64,000 bases of DNA from Corinectria fuckeliana (Eukaryota > Ascomycota > Sordariomycetes > Hypocreales > Nectriaceae), in assembly GCA_019137255.1 (NCBI GenBank), contig WPDH01000075.1, forward strand, positions 144,042 to 208,041, read 5' to 3'. Position 1 is the stretch's first letter, and the number at the start of each line of letters is the position of its first letter. The translations under genes and the position numbers were made by a program. Of the stretch, positions 1 to 10,861 are shown in pieces. The notes below the pieces were generated by a model, which searched no databases, was not told where the DNA came from, and saw only the letters and a program-made list of their open reading frames with translations.

Positions 1-1579
1 TCAGCAGATCGACCTTGGTCACAACCGCAATGGGCTTAGACAAGGACTTGGAGTCTCCGGTCCTCTCGGTGACAACAGCAGCGCTGTTCCACTCGAAAAA
101 CTTGGACAGAGTGGTGAGGGGGGTGTCGATCGTTATCTCGACAAAGTTCCTCTTGCCAGCCTTGCCGGGAGACGCCACCTCTCGGGGATCAGTGACGATT
201 TCGTCAAGGCGAGCAAAGTCGAACATGACATCCTTGACGGGGCTGTGAGCCGTAGCACGTCCACGGGAGATGTAGCTTAGCAGGTTACCCAGCGTCACCA
301 GGCCGACCAGCTTGTGACCAGTGTCGGAGAGAACGGGGAGCTGGTCAAAGCCCTTGTCGCGCATGGTCTCGATTGCCTCGGAGCAGGAAGCGGAAGCGCC
401 GACCGAAGTCACCGGCTTGAGACGCAAAGACGCAATGGTAGCGCCCTCGTAAGGGTCAGCCGTCTTCTTCTCCTGCACCGTCGACTCAAGGCCGTTGACG
501 GGCAGCAAGTTGTTGGCGGCAAGCCAGTCGTCATCAGCGAACTTGGACAGATAGCTTCGAATGCTATCGGGCAGGATGACGACGACAACATCGCCCTTCT
601 TATAACCGTACTCCTTAACGGCGAGGAGCATGGCTGCCATGGCAGAGCCAGAGCTACCACCCACGAGGAGACCTTCCTCGGAAATAAGCCTCCTGGCAAG
701 CCAGAATGCATGCTTATCATCGGTCTTGTACCACTTGTCCACGACATCGCGGTCCAGGACATCAGGAATGAAATCGTAACCGATACCCTCAACCTTGTAG
801 GGCTCATCGGCATGCTCCTTGTTGAGAATATCGGGGAGAGCAAGAACACTGCCGAAAGGGTCGGCCGCGATGGCCTTGATGTCCTTGTTGTGCTTCTTCA
901 GTCCCCTGGCAAGGCCAGTGATGGTGCCTCCGGTACCAGCGCCAGCAATGATGGCGTTGATCTTTCCTCCAGTCTGCTCCCAGATCTCCTCGGCGGTGCC
1001 ATATTCATGGGCAAGGGGGTTGTCCTTGTTGTCGTACTGGTTGAGGATGTGAGCGTTCGGGAGCTCCTTCTCGAGGCGGCGTGCGACACCGATGTGGGAC
1101 TCGGGACTGTCCGAAGCAGCCTGGGTAGGGGTACGAATGATGGTGGCGCCGAGGGCACGGAGTACCGAGACCTTTTCGGCAGACATCTTCTCGGGGAGGG
1201 TGATGATGGTCTTGTAGCCCTTGATGGCGCCGACGAGGGCCAGACCGATACCACTAGGCAAGATTGTCAGAAAAAAGTACAGACAGCAGCGGACTCGAAG
1301 AAAGAGTTGGTCTCACGTGTTTCCACTGGTTGGCTCGATCAAGGTGTCTCCAGGCTTGATGCGGCCGCTCTTCTCGGCCTCCTCGATCATCCTCAAGGCG
1401 ATTCGGTCCTTGACGCTGCCTCCGGCGCTGAACAGCTCAGGCTTGACGTAGACATCGCACTCGATGCCCAGGGACTGGGGCACCTTGTTGAGACGCACGA
1501 GGGGAGTGTGGCCGATGAGCTCGGTGACGGAGTGGACGGTGGCGAGACGAGGGGGGTTATGGGGGACCTGGGACGCCAT
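1..1579 (-). CDS. cys4: Cystathionine beta-synthase (3' end beyond window)
   Basis: Condenses serine and homocysteine to cystathionine with PLP, the first step of transsulfuration, in the cytosol. Exon 1 is 1579..1317 and exon 2 runs from 1253 off the window edge; the 63-nt intron 1254-1316 (GTGAGA...CCTAG) restores the GNTGIG PLP-phosphate loop. About 505 residues are visible and no in-frame stop is reached. Seen: GGSVKDR with the PLP lysine at residue 57, EPTSGNTGIG, GGSSGS, then two C-terminal regulatory CBS domains. There is no N-terminal heme-binding extension, as in the yeast enzyme. The start is the first ATG of a frame beginning MASQVPHNPPRL. A TGAGTCA site upstream hints at general amino-acid control. 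Family assignment is firm; only the last few residues are missing. Confidence 0.95.
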
Positions 1580-2112
1580 TGTTGCGGGTGCGGATGCTGC
1601 GTCGACTCAGATGAAGCTCGAAAACACTGAGAAGTTGCAGGTTGGCAAAACGGACAATGCAAAATGGTCAGGTTTCGCAGAAGCACGCCACGGCGGAGTC
1701 TCTGTTGCCATCGCGGCCATGGCTCGGTCAATCAGGTCGGGTGGTTTTTGGCGGGATAAGAGAAACTTTACGTACCAACTACCCCTCCAATGCCGAGTCT
1801 ATCCGTGGAAACGCGGGTGGCTGAGTCATCGGGGTCTAGAGCACCGAGGCCCTCAAGCACTGAGTTGATTACCAAACTGAGTCCCACCAATGAGCGTCAG
1901 ATCAGGATCTACCTACATATTACGGATACTCCGTACGGAGTACAAGATCAGAAGTTCCCAACCCTCTCTCCCAATGAAGTGTAGTAAGATCCGTCTTCTC
2001 GAGTAAGCCACGATTGCCCAAGTAAGCTTACTCACTTTTCATTCATCTCCCGAATAACCTTATCATCACACTCTATTAGGTCCTAATCCACCAGGTAGGT
2101 AGGTACCGGGTA
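1580..2112. other. Upstream region of cystathionine beta-synthase
   Basis: Non-coding region between the cystathionine beta-synthase ATG and the left target duplication of the LTR element. Apart from the TGAGTCA box, it holds no open frame with coding character. The retrotransposon inserted about 0.53 kb upstream of the start codon. Confidence 0.5.
1822..1828. promoter_or_regulatory. TGAGTCA box (GCN4/CPC1-type) upstream of cystathionine beta-synthase
   Basis: A palindromic TGAGTCA lies about 243 bp upstream of the cystathionine beta-synthase ATG. It matches the consensus TGASTCA bound by bZIP activators of cross-pathway control (CPC1/GCN4), which commonly target amino-acid biosynthetic genes. 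The match is seen directly; binding is inferred. Confidence 0.45.
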
Positions 2113-2117
2113 GGATC

Positions 2118-2231
2118 TGTTGTTGGCAATGATGCTGTAGGATTGATCTATCTGACTAGCTAGCTCTAAGGGGGCGGCGTTGTGGGCCTTAGGTGCCCTA
2201 GGTGGTGGCCTTAGGCCACCACCCCTTAATA
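2118..2231 (-). repeat. Left LTR (3' LTR of the minus-strand element)
   Basis: 114 bp, aligned without gaps to the right LTR with eight differences, all transitions. At 2167, 2212, 2227 and 2230 this copy has T where the other has C, always in a CpA context. GGATC immediately precedes it and is repeated after the right LTR. Confidence 0.93.
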
Positions 2232-3281
2232 CCACCCCACAGCTAAGGGAACCCATAAACAAGTGATGTATTTACAAGCCCTTTTCCATATCAAATTGAC
2301 TAATTCCTTAGTGTTTTACATATCCTAGGTATCTAGCTTTTATATCTAGAGTTATACTATAAATCTCTTATAGGTTATATGCTTTAGCGCTTTTATTAGC
2401 CTGTCTGTGATCATCTTGTCTATACAGATCTGCTAAAGGTTAAAATAGCCTTTCTTAGTGTGTTAGATAACTTATTTAAAGTGTATATTAATATGATATA
2501 TTCTTGCTATATTTCTCTTATTTAATATAGCTAGTCTTATATTCTAGCTATCTATAAATAGTATATAAGGCTTAGGCTGCTCTAGCTTAGCTTTCTTAAT
2601 TAACTATAATATCTATAAAGCTAATATTTCTGCTAGGGTTAGGTTTATAAACTCTGCTTTTATTAATAAGATTACTATAATAGTCTGTCTTTTTAATTTC
2701 TAAAGAACTAGTCTATTACTAATAAATATAATATACCTTATAGTTAAGTAATATATTATATAGTTATTTATAAAGAAAGTATCTATATATACTTAGAGCT
2801 TTAGGTTTCTAATATTATATTTACTGCCTAGTATAAGAGTTAGGTAGGGTATACTATAAAGATAGTAAAAGAGGTGTTTTATTACTTTCTTATAATACTT
2901 AGTAAGGCTTATATTAGCCTTATATATCTTCTAGGTTATAAATATAATATTAAGTCTTATACTTATTAACAGATAGTTAAGACTTTTTATTCTTTTAAGC
3001 TATTAGGTTTATAATATAATAATTTTATTATCCTTTTAGTTACTTAGGATTTTATACTTAGGTGGTTATAATATTTTTACTAGCTTAAGATACCTTATAA
3101 TAAATTTTTTAATAATCTTCTTAGTATAATATCTCTAATAAATATAAATATAATAGTTATTTCTCTTTCTAATAATTTAAAGGCTTAGAAAGTCTTTTAT
3201 TTCTCTTAGAGCCTTAATCTTAAATAACCTGCTAATCTTATTTATAATAGTATTAACCTTTTCCTTTATCTAAGCAGCTAT

Positions 3282-3452
3282 AACTATATTATCCACATAG
3301 AGGATTAACAGTATATTATTCTCACACTTAAAGATATAAACCTCTAATACTAAGAACTTAAAGCCTATTAAGATAAGCTCTTAGGTAGCTATAGAGAACT
3401 ACTAGGCTAGAGAGATTAAGAGGCTATAAAGAGCTTTATTAAGAAGATAAAC
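3282..3452 (-). pseudogene. Reverse transcriptase relic of the copia element
   Basis: One minus-strand frame across this stretch shows a copia RT core: LNKALY, followed about 45 codons later by LLILYVDNIV. The catalytic YVDD box reads YVDN (3288-3299), a G-to-A change at the second aspartate codon. Three in-frame stops (TAG, TAG, TAA) sit where the family usually has Gln or Trp, as expected from CpA-to-TpA mutation. The domain is non-functional; it is useful for classifying the element and orienting it. Confidence 0.85.
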
Positions 3453-4789
3453 TTAGTTTATACTATCTTTAAAGCTATATAGCTGCTTAATATAGATTTT
3501 TTTTTTTACTACTATATTTAGAAATACTATAGTAATATTATACTAAGCTGTTTTATAGTCTAAGATAGCTATAAGTAAGTAGAATAATCTTATAGAAGCT
3601 ATATATACTACTACTATATAGAGCTCTCTAATAGTATAATTATTACCTTACTTTTAGTCTTTTTAGACTACCTATTAGGCTCTTATATAAGAGTTTTTAT
3701 TAGTAAGGTATTTTATATTATAAACTTATTTTCTGTTAAGAACTTAAGCCTCTTATAGTCTCTCTATAAGGTCTTATACAGTCTTACTAATAAGACTGTT
3801 ATATTACTTTTTCTTAGCTAGTCTTTAGACTTTTATATAGTTCTTATATTTTTAGGCTTGCTTTTAGGTCTTTAGGGCTGTGATTTTATCTAGTATGATT
3901 TTATATACTTTTAGTAATATAAATATAACATACTAGACTTTCTTAATAATCTTATCTTACTTTTTATATACCTTAGTAGGTATAGTTAGGCTGTTATATA
4001 TTTTTTAGTAGTTAGGTTAGCTCTAATTTCACATAATATAATTAGAAGGCTTAAAAGGGGCTTTCTTTTAGTATTACCTTTTCTTTCTTTAAGGCTAAGA
4101 CTTAGAAACAGGCTTAGTACCTAAGATCTTAGTTAGAGGGTCTTATAAGGTCTTAAAAGTATTTTTAAAGCTGCCTAGCATATTAGGAAATAGTATTTCT
4201 GCCTTAAGAATATTATTATTAGTCTATCTATAAGAGGAGGTACTAAAAGATAAAGTTATCTTTCTTTAGGCCTCTTATAGCTTTATAGTAGCTCTAGGCT
4301 TATTAACTAACTTCTGTTATATTTCTAGCTTAGTAATAGTCTTCTGCTGCTTTTTATAGACTTTTTTAGGTCTTATAGTAATATAGCCTTTAATAAAAAT
4401 TATATAGCTACCTTCTAAGATCTCTAGGTTAATTAGTATAGTCTTAAGCTTTAGAATATCCTCTAGGCCTTTCTTATCTCTATAGATCTCTCTAAATCTA
4501 ACATCTTAGGCTCTTATAACCCTCTTTTTATTAGAAAGCTAGACCTTATAGATATATCTTTTTATGCCTTTTATACCCACTAGAAATCCCTTTTAAGCTT
4601 ATAGAGTTATCTTTTCTAATCTAACTCTTCTCTAGTTAGAAATATATATATAAGTAATATATTCTTATATTCTAATATGCTTAAGGTAGGGTATATAAGG
4701 CATGTTAATAATCTAGAACATCTTCTAAATTAGGGCTTTATTATTCTTATTAGTAAAGGTAGGGAGTTAATTATTAATATAAATGCTTA

Positions 4790-5011
4790 TTTTAATATAG
4801 AGCAGCTATAATAGCTTTAACAGCTTAGTGTTAATATATATAGCTTAAGCTTCTTTAATTAGGGCTCTACTAGCTCTCTTAATATAGCTGTTTTATTCTA
4901 GTGTATAAGAAGTGCTAAATCTTATACTAATATCTTTCTTTAAGGCCTAACTCTTAATCTTCTTACTTTTAAACTCTAAGGTATTATTAAAGTAGAGTAT
5001 CTTAATCTTAT
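4790..5011 (-). pseudogene. Integrase core relic of the copia element
   Basis: A minus-strand frame carries a degraded retroviral-type integrase core. A tract ending TLEFKSKKIK stands where SDNG-x-EF is usual, followed by a degraded TPEQN box, then RASRALIKEA and TKLLKLL. Stops occur at Gln/Trp-type positions. It lies upstream of the RT relic in the minus-strand direction, giving the copia-type order. Confidence 0.82.
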
Positions 5012-7278
5012 ATTTAGCGCTTATATTTTTTATAGCCTTTTTTCACCTTTTAATCTTAGGTAAAGCTTAGTCTCTTATCTAAAGCAGAATATACTAGTAA
5101 AAGCTTATAGTAGTATTAATTCTATAAAAGCTATAGTAGTAGCCTTTAAGGCCCTATAAGGTTAGCTTAATAATATCTTAGAAAATATAGTCTAGGAAGA
5201 TTAAGGTCTTAACTAGAGGGGTCTTACTAACTATCTTATTAGTCTTAGCTAGGTAATAAGTCTTATAGTAAAATCCTTTTAATATAGTAGTATTAATATA
5301 GATACTTATATCCTAATAGGCTTTAAAGACTCTATTAGGGCTAGTATAAGCTAGCTAGTAGTATATAATACTATATTTAATAGCCTTAATAGATATATTC
5401 TTTAGTAGGGCTATAAAGTTATAAAAGCCTTAAGGCTTTTCACACTTTAAGATAGTAATATTATAGTGCTAAATTATATTATAGACCTTCTGTCTTATTA
5501 CTTTAATAGCTATAATATTTATATACCTATTAATAATTATACCTTTTCTTTTAAGAACTCTTAGGCTAAGCATATTTACTACTCCCTTAGGGTAATAGTA
5601 AACCCCTTCTAAGAATAGAGATTCTTAGGCTATAATAATCTTAATATTATCTTAACTATAAATATAAAGATTTCTACTATTACTTATAGTTATTTATTTA
5701 TAGCTTTTAGCTTTAACAAAAAAGGTAAACTACTTCTTATTATTAAAGTAGTAGTTTAAGCACCTAGAATTAATAATCATATTATTCTAAAATGCTTTTT
5801 TTATTACTAAGAGAGTTACTTTCTTATAGGTAGTCTAAAATGCTATTATCTAGCTAAATAGTATTATATTAGCAAAGTTAGCTCTTACTATCTTAATAGA
5901 TATATTTTCTTAGGCTGGCATGTTTATACCTTAGGCTCTAGCTTGCCTCTTAAGCTCTAGGTATTTCTTCTAGTATTTATCTGCTTTATAATACCTTCCA
6001 GCCTTTAAGAGAGAGCAGTTTATACACAGAAGGTTACTATTCTTATTCTTAGTATTTATAAAAGCCTATAATATCTTTAAGTTGCCCTAGAGTGCCTAAG
6101 AAGGCTGGTTTTTTTATAAATCTATTATAAAGTTAGTACTATTATTCTTTTTAGTATTAGCTTGCCTTATTAGAAAATTAATAACTTTTAACTTTATAAT
6201 CTTATTACCTCTTTTAAGGTTATACATCTAGTTATTATACTAGACCTTATTTAACCTTTTAATCCTATTTAGTGCTATAGTAATAAAGACCTCTTTTAGG
6301 ACTATAATCTTATTTCTAATATATCTTTATATAAAGTAAAGCTTCTTATTAAAGGTAGTAAGTAAGATAAATTCCTCTCTGTTAAGCTTAAAAAATATTA
6401 ATAAAAGGTTATAAAAAGTATCTTCTAAGGCTAGGCAGACTATCTTTCTGATAAACCTATACATCTAAGCTACTATATAAGTATTATAATCCTATCTAGC
6501 TTAAGATAGCTTTCTTAAGACCTTAGATAACAGATAGTTAATTAGAAAGCCTCTTATATATATATTTTTTATCCTAAAAGCTTATATCTCTATATTTATT
6601 ATACTTTCCTCTAGTTTACTATTAGTCTTAATAAACTTCTCTAGACTAAATATCTATAAGTTTAATATTAGCTTAATCTTCTATTTATCTTAGTCTTTTA
6701 TTATCTTAAGCTTTTCTATTATTAGGGCGTAAAATATAAAGCTTAACTAGCTTTATAGCCTATTAGAGTTAAACAGACTTATTTCTTTTCTAACTAGAGA
6801 TACTCTTAATAGTTAAGATTCTTATATTAAAGTCTTAGTAAATATTATTAAGATTTCACTTTAAATTAAGATTTTTTATATATAAAAGGGCTTATATAAC
6901 CTTTAGTATCTGTTTTATAAAGTTATATAATTCTAATCGCTAAAACTATATATAATTTAATATAAAGTTAGTTAGAATAGACTAAAATTTTAAAGGTTAA
7001 TAGATTTAATATTAATTATCTTATATATAAAGTCTTAGACCTAGCTAGTAACTAAGTATTATTATAGATTAATTGCTGCTTATAGAGTAGCTCTTCTGTG
7101 AGTATATAAGGATTTAAGGTCTAATAACTTATCTCTGTCTAGGTATATTACTTTAATTCAGCCTATCTAAGTCCTAAAGTAATCTACTTTCACTTAAAGT
7201 TATATTAAAAGAAAGGTAAGAGTATAGAGAATCTCAGGGAGATATTTTTCTCTAAATTACGCGTGGTTTTATACGCGA

Positions 7279-7291
7279 GGGGCTTATAACC
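7279..7291 (-). other. Primer-binding site, initiator-tRNA anticodon type
   Basis: Immediately inside the right LTR the minus strand reads GGTTATAAGCCCC. One transition away, GGTTATGAGCCCC is complementary to the anticodon arm of eukaryotic initiator tRNA-Met, the half-tRNA primer known from Drosophila copia. The position fits a PBS and fixes the right LTR as the 5' LTR. The match is seen; primer use is inferred. Confidence 0.6.
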
Positions 7292-7405
7292 TGTTGTTGG
7301 CAATAATACTGTAGGATTGATCTATCTGACTAGCTAGCTCCAAGAGGGCGGCGTTATGGGCCTTAGGTGCCCTAGGTGGTGGCCTCAGGCCACCACCCCT
7401 CAACA
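7292..7405 (-). repeat. Right LTR (5' LTR of the minus-strand element)
   Basis: 114-bp partner of the left LTR, starting TGTTG and ending CAACA, followed by the target duplication GGATC (7406-7410). At 7305, 7308, 7345 and 7356 it has A where the left LTR has G. Three of these four are TpG-to-TpA changes. Confidence 0.93.
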
Positions 7406-7410
7406 GGATC

Positions 7411-8134
7411 ATTCGCCCTCTACACAACATGGGACTGGTCATGCTAAACATCTCTACTTCTTTTCAGTTAACCTCTTATTATTATTCCCCAACAATGGAC
7501 CTCTTCGTCTCGTACGTTACCGTAAATCAAAGACAGGGTCGGCATCGATGATGAACATCTTACTCCGTACCTATGCCGGGGTTCTTTTGAAGGCCGTCTT
7601 GACATGCACAATAGTTCCTCTCCCACTCCGCCTCACCGGCATAGACCTATCACCATCACCAATTCCTCCGCCTGCCTTTCTGTAATTGTCCGTCTCGCCA
7701 TCGATGGCCTTGTACAGTCCACTCATGGGGCAGCCACTTCCCCTTCTTGGGGACAATCCCCATTCGCCCCTGCGCTGACCGTTGCACTCTCTCGCATCCC
7801 CGTTTGTCTCCAGCAAATAAGACATCGCCATCGTTGCGCGACTGCATGGGTGCGGCGCTAATCCGCGTGCCAAGCTCTTCGCTTTGCGACCTGCCGTTTC
7901 CGCTCCAGCTCCCGATAGGCTAGTAGATTAAGCTGCTACGCTTAATTGCTTGGTAAATGATCGTCATGCTTCGTGTGGCCATGCAGAGGGAACTTTGTCG
8001 ATCCATCGACGAGGTTCTTGTCTACACTGCTCTATATAATCGCCTCATCGCCGCGGGCGTTGGTCCCCTTCAGAATTTGCACGACAAGCTCCACCCGAGA
8101 GAATATCGCAGGATTCTGAGCATCGTACTTCACC
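7411..8134. other. Upstream region of the M28 aminopeptidase
   Basis: Base composition returns to normal directly after the element. Short open frames here are overlapping and lack coding character; no gene is supported. The region should contain the aminopeptidase promoter and leader. Confidence 0.5.
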
Positions 8135-9697
8135 ATGAAGGTTCTCACTGGTCTGCTCTACGGAGCGTTGCTTGCGGCCGAGGTGGCGGGCAAGAAGTTG
8201 ACCGCCAGCCAGGTTGAGGGAGACATCAAGAAGTCCAAGTAGGCATCCTTAATTCAACAGCTTTTGGAATCAATCTCTGACAGACCTAGTCTTAAGAAGA
8301 CCCTCTCAGACTTGAACGAAATCGCTACAAAGAATGATGGCAATAGAGCCTTCGGCCTCCCTGGCTACAAGGCTTCCGTGGACTACATCCGGGATCAAGT
8401 CGAGGGCAAGTACGGAAAGTACTTTGACACATATGTCCAGCCGTTCAACCATACCTTTGAGCAGACCCGAGACATTTGGGTTCGTGGACCGGACGGTGAA
8501 GACGTCTACGTCGTCACTCTCATGTACAACGTAGCTACTCCCGTTCCGGATGGTGTGACCGCAGAGCTCATTCCCGTTCCTGATGATACCGAGCGTGGTT
8601 CTGGATGCTTCGAAGACCAGTGGGATGGGATCGACGCCACTGGAAAGATTGCCCTCGTTCTGCGCGGGTCCTGCGCCATTTCCGACAAGCTCAAGCTGGC
8701 CAAGGCCCATGGAGCGCTGGCCGTCATCCTCATCAACCAAACTCCTGGCGACAGCATTGGCGGCGCTACTCTTAGCGCTGAGAACCTTGATCTGATAGTG
8801 CCGGTCGGAGTCATCAGGAACGCAGTGGGCGTTGAGTGGCAAGAGCGGCTTGCCGCGGGCGAGGCTCTCGAGGTCACCCTTCTGGTCGACTCCGTCAACG
8901 AAACCAGGGAGTCCTGGAATGTCATTTCGGAGACCAAGGAGGGCGATCCCGACAATGTGGTCGTGTTGGGAGCTCACCTCGATAGCGTGCAAGCTGGCCC
9001 CGGAACCAACGACGATGGCAGTGGAACCGCAGCCCTCCTCGAGATTGCCAAGTCCTTCACCAAATACAAGGAATACACCAACAAGGTCCGATTCACTTGG
9101 TGGGGTGCCGAGGAGTAAGTAGAAACGAGTTCTCGTGTATGCGTCAATAGCTAACCACAGCTCTAGGAGTGGCCTGATTGGGTCTCTTTACTACGGCTCT
9201 CAGTTGACCGCCAGGGAGGCTGATAAGATTCGATTCTACTTCAACTACGACATGATCGGCTCTCCTAGCCCCATCTATGCCGTCTATGCAGACAACGACG
9301 CAGACAAGGTTGGTGGAGACATCATCGTCAACTGGCTCCGCAAGAAGGGCAAGGACGCCCAGTACGGGTACGTATTCACCTTCCGCATACCAATATCAAT
9401 ATGCTGATGGTCGTCAACAGGGGATTCGGATCGGATTCGGACTACGTTGCCTTCCTTGAGCTGGGCATCCCATCATCTGGCATCTTCACTGGCGCAGACA
9501 CAGATACCGACCCTTGCTACCACCTGGCATGCGATACGCTTGACAACATTAACTGGGCTGCACTAACCCTTAACACCAAGACTGCCGGGCGAGCGGCGGC
9601 TCAGTTTGCTCTGAGTCTGGAGGGAGTTCCCGAGAGAAATCAAACGACCTCAAACCGGAAGAGTAAGAGGGCCGTGGCATTGAGCTTTGAGAAGTAG
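8135..9697 (+). CDS. Secreted M28 aminopeptidase with PA domain (Lap2/APE3-like)
   Basis: Zinc exopeptidase releasing N-terminal residues from peptides, probably extracellular or vacuolar. Exons 8135..8238, 8284..9114, 9167..9367 and 9421..9697 give 470 residues. An N-terminal signal peptide (MKVLTGLLYGALLAAEVAG) is followed by the NRAFGLPGY segment, a protease-associated domain (about residues 130-260) and the peptidase domain. Zinc-site motifs seen: GAHLDS, NDDGSG, WWGAEE and the final YHLACDT. The introns are 45, 52 and 53 nt with good donors; the last three exons join in frame through conserved text. The first intron is the least certain, because its branch site is weak and the sequence just upstream of its acceptor is also open. 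All catalytic ligands are present, so activity is expected. Confidence 0.92.
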
Positions 9698-10294
9698 TAG
9701 GCGAAGCTGTGCTGCGAGCGGAAAGGTTGTCGTTTGAACTCCTTGTTGGAAAATAGCCCTTTTGGACTAGATCCTTAGACTAGATCATGTATCAACGCAT
9801 CTTGACTAGACTAAGTAAATCTGTGGGAAGCCGAGAAAGTGGGGTTATAAATGATGATTTACAATATTCATAAAGAAGCCCTGGACGAACATGTGCACTC
9901 TCAAGAGGGGTATCTTCCAAGCATATAACATACATAACTTATGAACGCTTCTCCAACGACTCCTTTCGCTATGAAACAAAACCGAGACTGTAAAACACCG
10001 ACAACTTGTTCTCTAGGTCTGATATCAACCCGTCGATGGTCGCCGTAAGTCGCAGGCCGTCAAGCTGAACCCGTGCATGAGATTTACAAACTCACAAACT
10101 GAGCTTCCGATCTAGGAAACTCCGTACGTAAGCTCCGTGAGAAGAGAGGCAACTTAACCATCCTGACTGAAAACGCATCCGACCTCTGCGCCATGAACCT
10201 CATACAGAAAGCCCGAGCTCTTCTGGACTGCACAATACGTACACGCCCATGCCGCCCCAGCACTTGAAAGCACCAAGGCAAAAGCCTCGAGGCC
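9698..10294. other. Convergent intergenic region
   Basis: 3' flanks of the aminopeptidase (+) and of the small membrane protein (-). No coding frame or structured repeat was recognised. Confidence 0.5.
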
Positions 10295-10861
10295 TCAATG
10301 AACATGCGGAATCTCTGGAACCCGACGAGGATTTGGAATCGGGATGGCACGGTACGTCGGGTACCGCGGGCCTCCGGGGACGCGCTCGGCAACCGGGGGC
10401 GGCCGCTGCAGAGGGCCGGGCTGCAGCGTACGACGCCATCGTCTCTTGGGCGGCCATGGCTCGGCGGAGTAGTCGTAGTCGTAGTCGTAGTCCATGTAGG
10501 AGCTGCTGTAGCTGCTGTAGCTGCGCCGGTCGTCGCGCCTCACTGGTCGGGGCGGCCGCTGGCAGCAGCAGCAGAGGATGACGACGACCAGGACGAAGGC
10601 GCCCACGACGGAGCCGACGATGGCTCCGATCTGCGCGTCCGAGAGCCCCCCGGCGTCTGCACTTGCGCCTTCGCCTGCGCCTGCGCCTGCGTCTGCACCT
10701 GGGCCAAGGTCGGTGGCTTGCGCCGTGTCCGTCGCCGCTCCACCCAGCGTAACGTGAGTCGTGAAGGTCGTATGTGCCCATGACAGGGTTTGTGTGATGA
10801 CATGGACGTCTTGACGAATCGCCAGCGAGTGGGGAAGCGGCTCATCTGTAGTCGTCTCCAT
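10295..10861 (-). CDS. Small single-pass membrane protein, unknown function
   Basis: 188-residue open frame starting METTTDEPLPH. The first 85 residues are Ser/Thr/Ala/Gly-rich and hydrophilic. About 25 strongly hydrophobic residues follow (LSDAQIGAIVGSVV, then Val/Ile/Leu), ending in four cysteines. The tail is basic and Pro/Arg/Tyr-rich with a DYDYDYDY repeat. Layout resembles fungal proteins with a glycosylated outer part, one helix and a charged cytoplasmic tail (Mid2/WSC-like in shape only). The cysteine cluster at the membrane edge could be palmitoylated (inference). No signal peptide is visible, so it may be a type III protein or may lack an upstream exon. No enzyme motif was seen. Confidence 0.6.
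   Translation of the reverse strand: METTTDEPLPHSLAIRQDVHVITQTLSWAHTTFTTHVTLGGAATDTAQATDLGPGADAGAGAGEGASADAGGLSDAQIGAIVGSVVGAFVLVVVILCCCCQRPPRPVRRDDRRSYSSYSSSYMDYDYDYDYSAEPWPPKRRWRRTLQPGPLQRPPPVAERVPGGPRYPTYRAIPIPNPRRVPEIPHVH

Larger units (their letters stand above)
2113..7410 (-). mobile_element. RIP-inactivated Ty1/copia LTR retrotransposon with target duplication
   Basis: A complete but dead element of 5,288 bp (2118-7405), flanked by the 5-bp target duplication GGATC (2113-2117 and 7406-7410). The two 114-bp LTRs begin TGTTG and end CAACA, the left copy reading TAATA after mutation. Integrase and reverse transcriptase relics are on the minus strand in the order integrase then RT, which is the copia order and the reverse of gypsy. 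The interior is strongly A+T-rich, full of TpA and depleted of CpA and TpG. In-frame stops fall where Gln and Trp codons are expected, the RIP signature. A primer-binding site adjoins the right LTR, and a purine-rich stretch (minus strand, 2232-2240) adjoins the left one. No functional ORF remains. Confidence 0.93.

Noticed and set aside
2232..7291. Ty3/gypsy element
   Set aside because: Integrase relic precedes RT relic and the RT box is LLxLYVDD-type, both copia features.
8239..8260. 22-nt first intron in the aminopeptidase
   Set aside because: Too short for a spliceosomal intron; the 45-nt alternative (8239-8283) keeps frame and gives the usual spacing before NRAFGLPGY.
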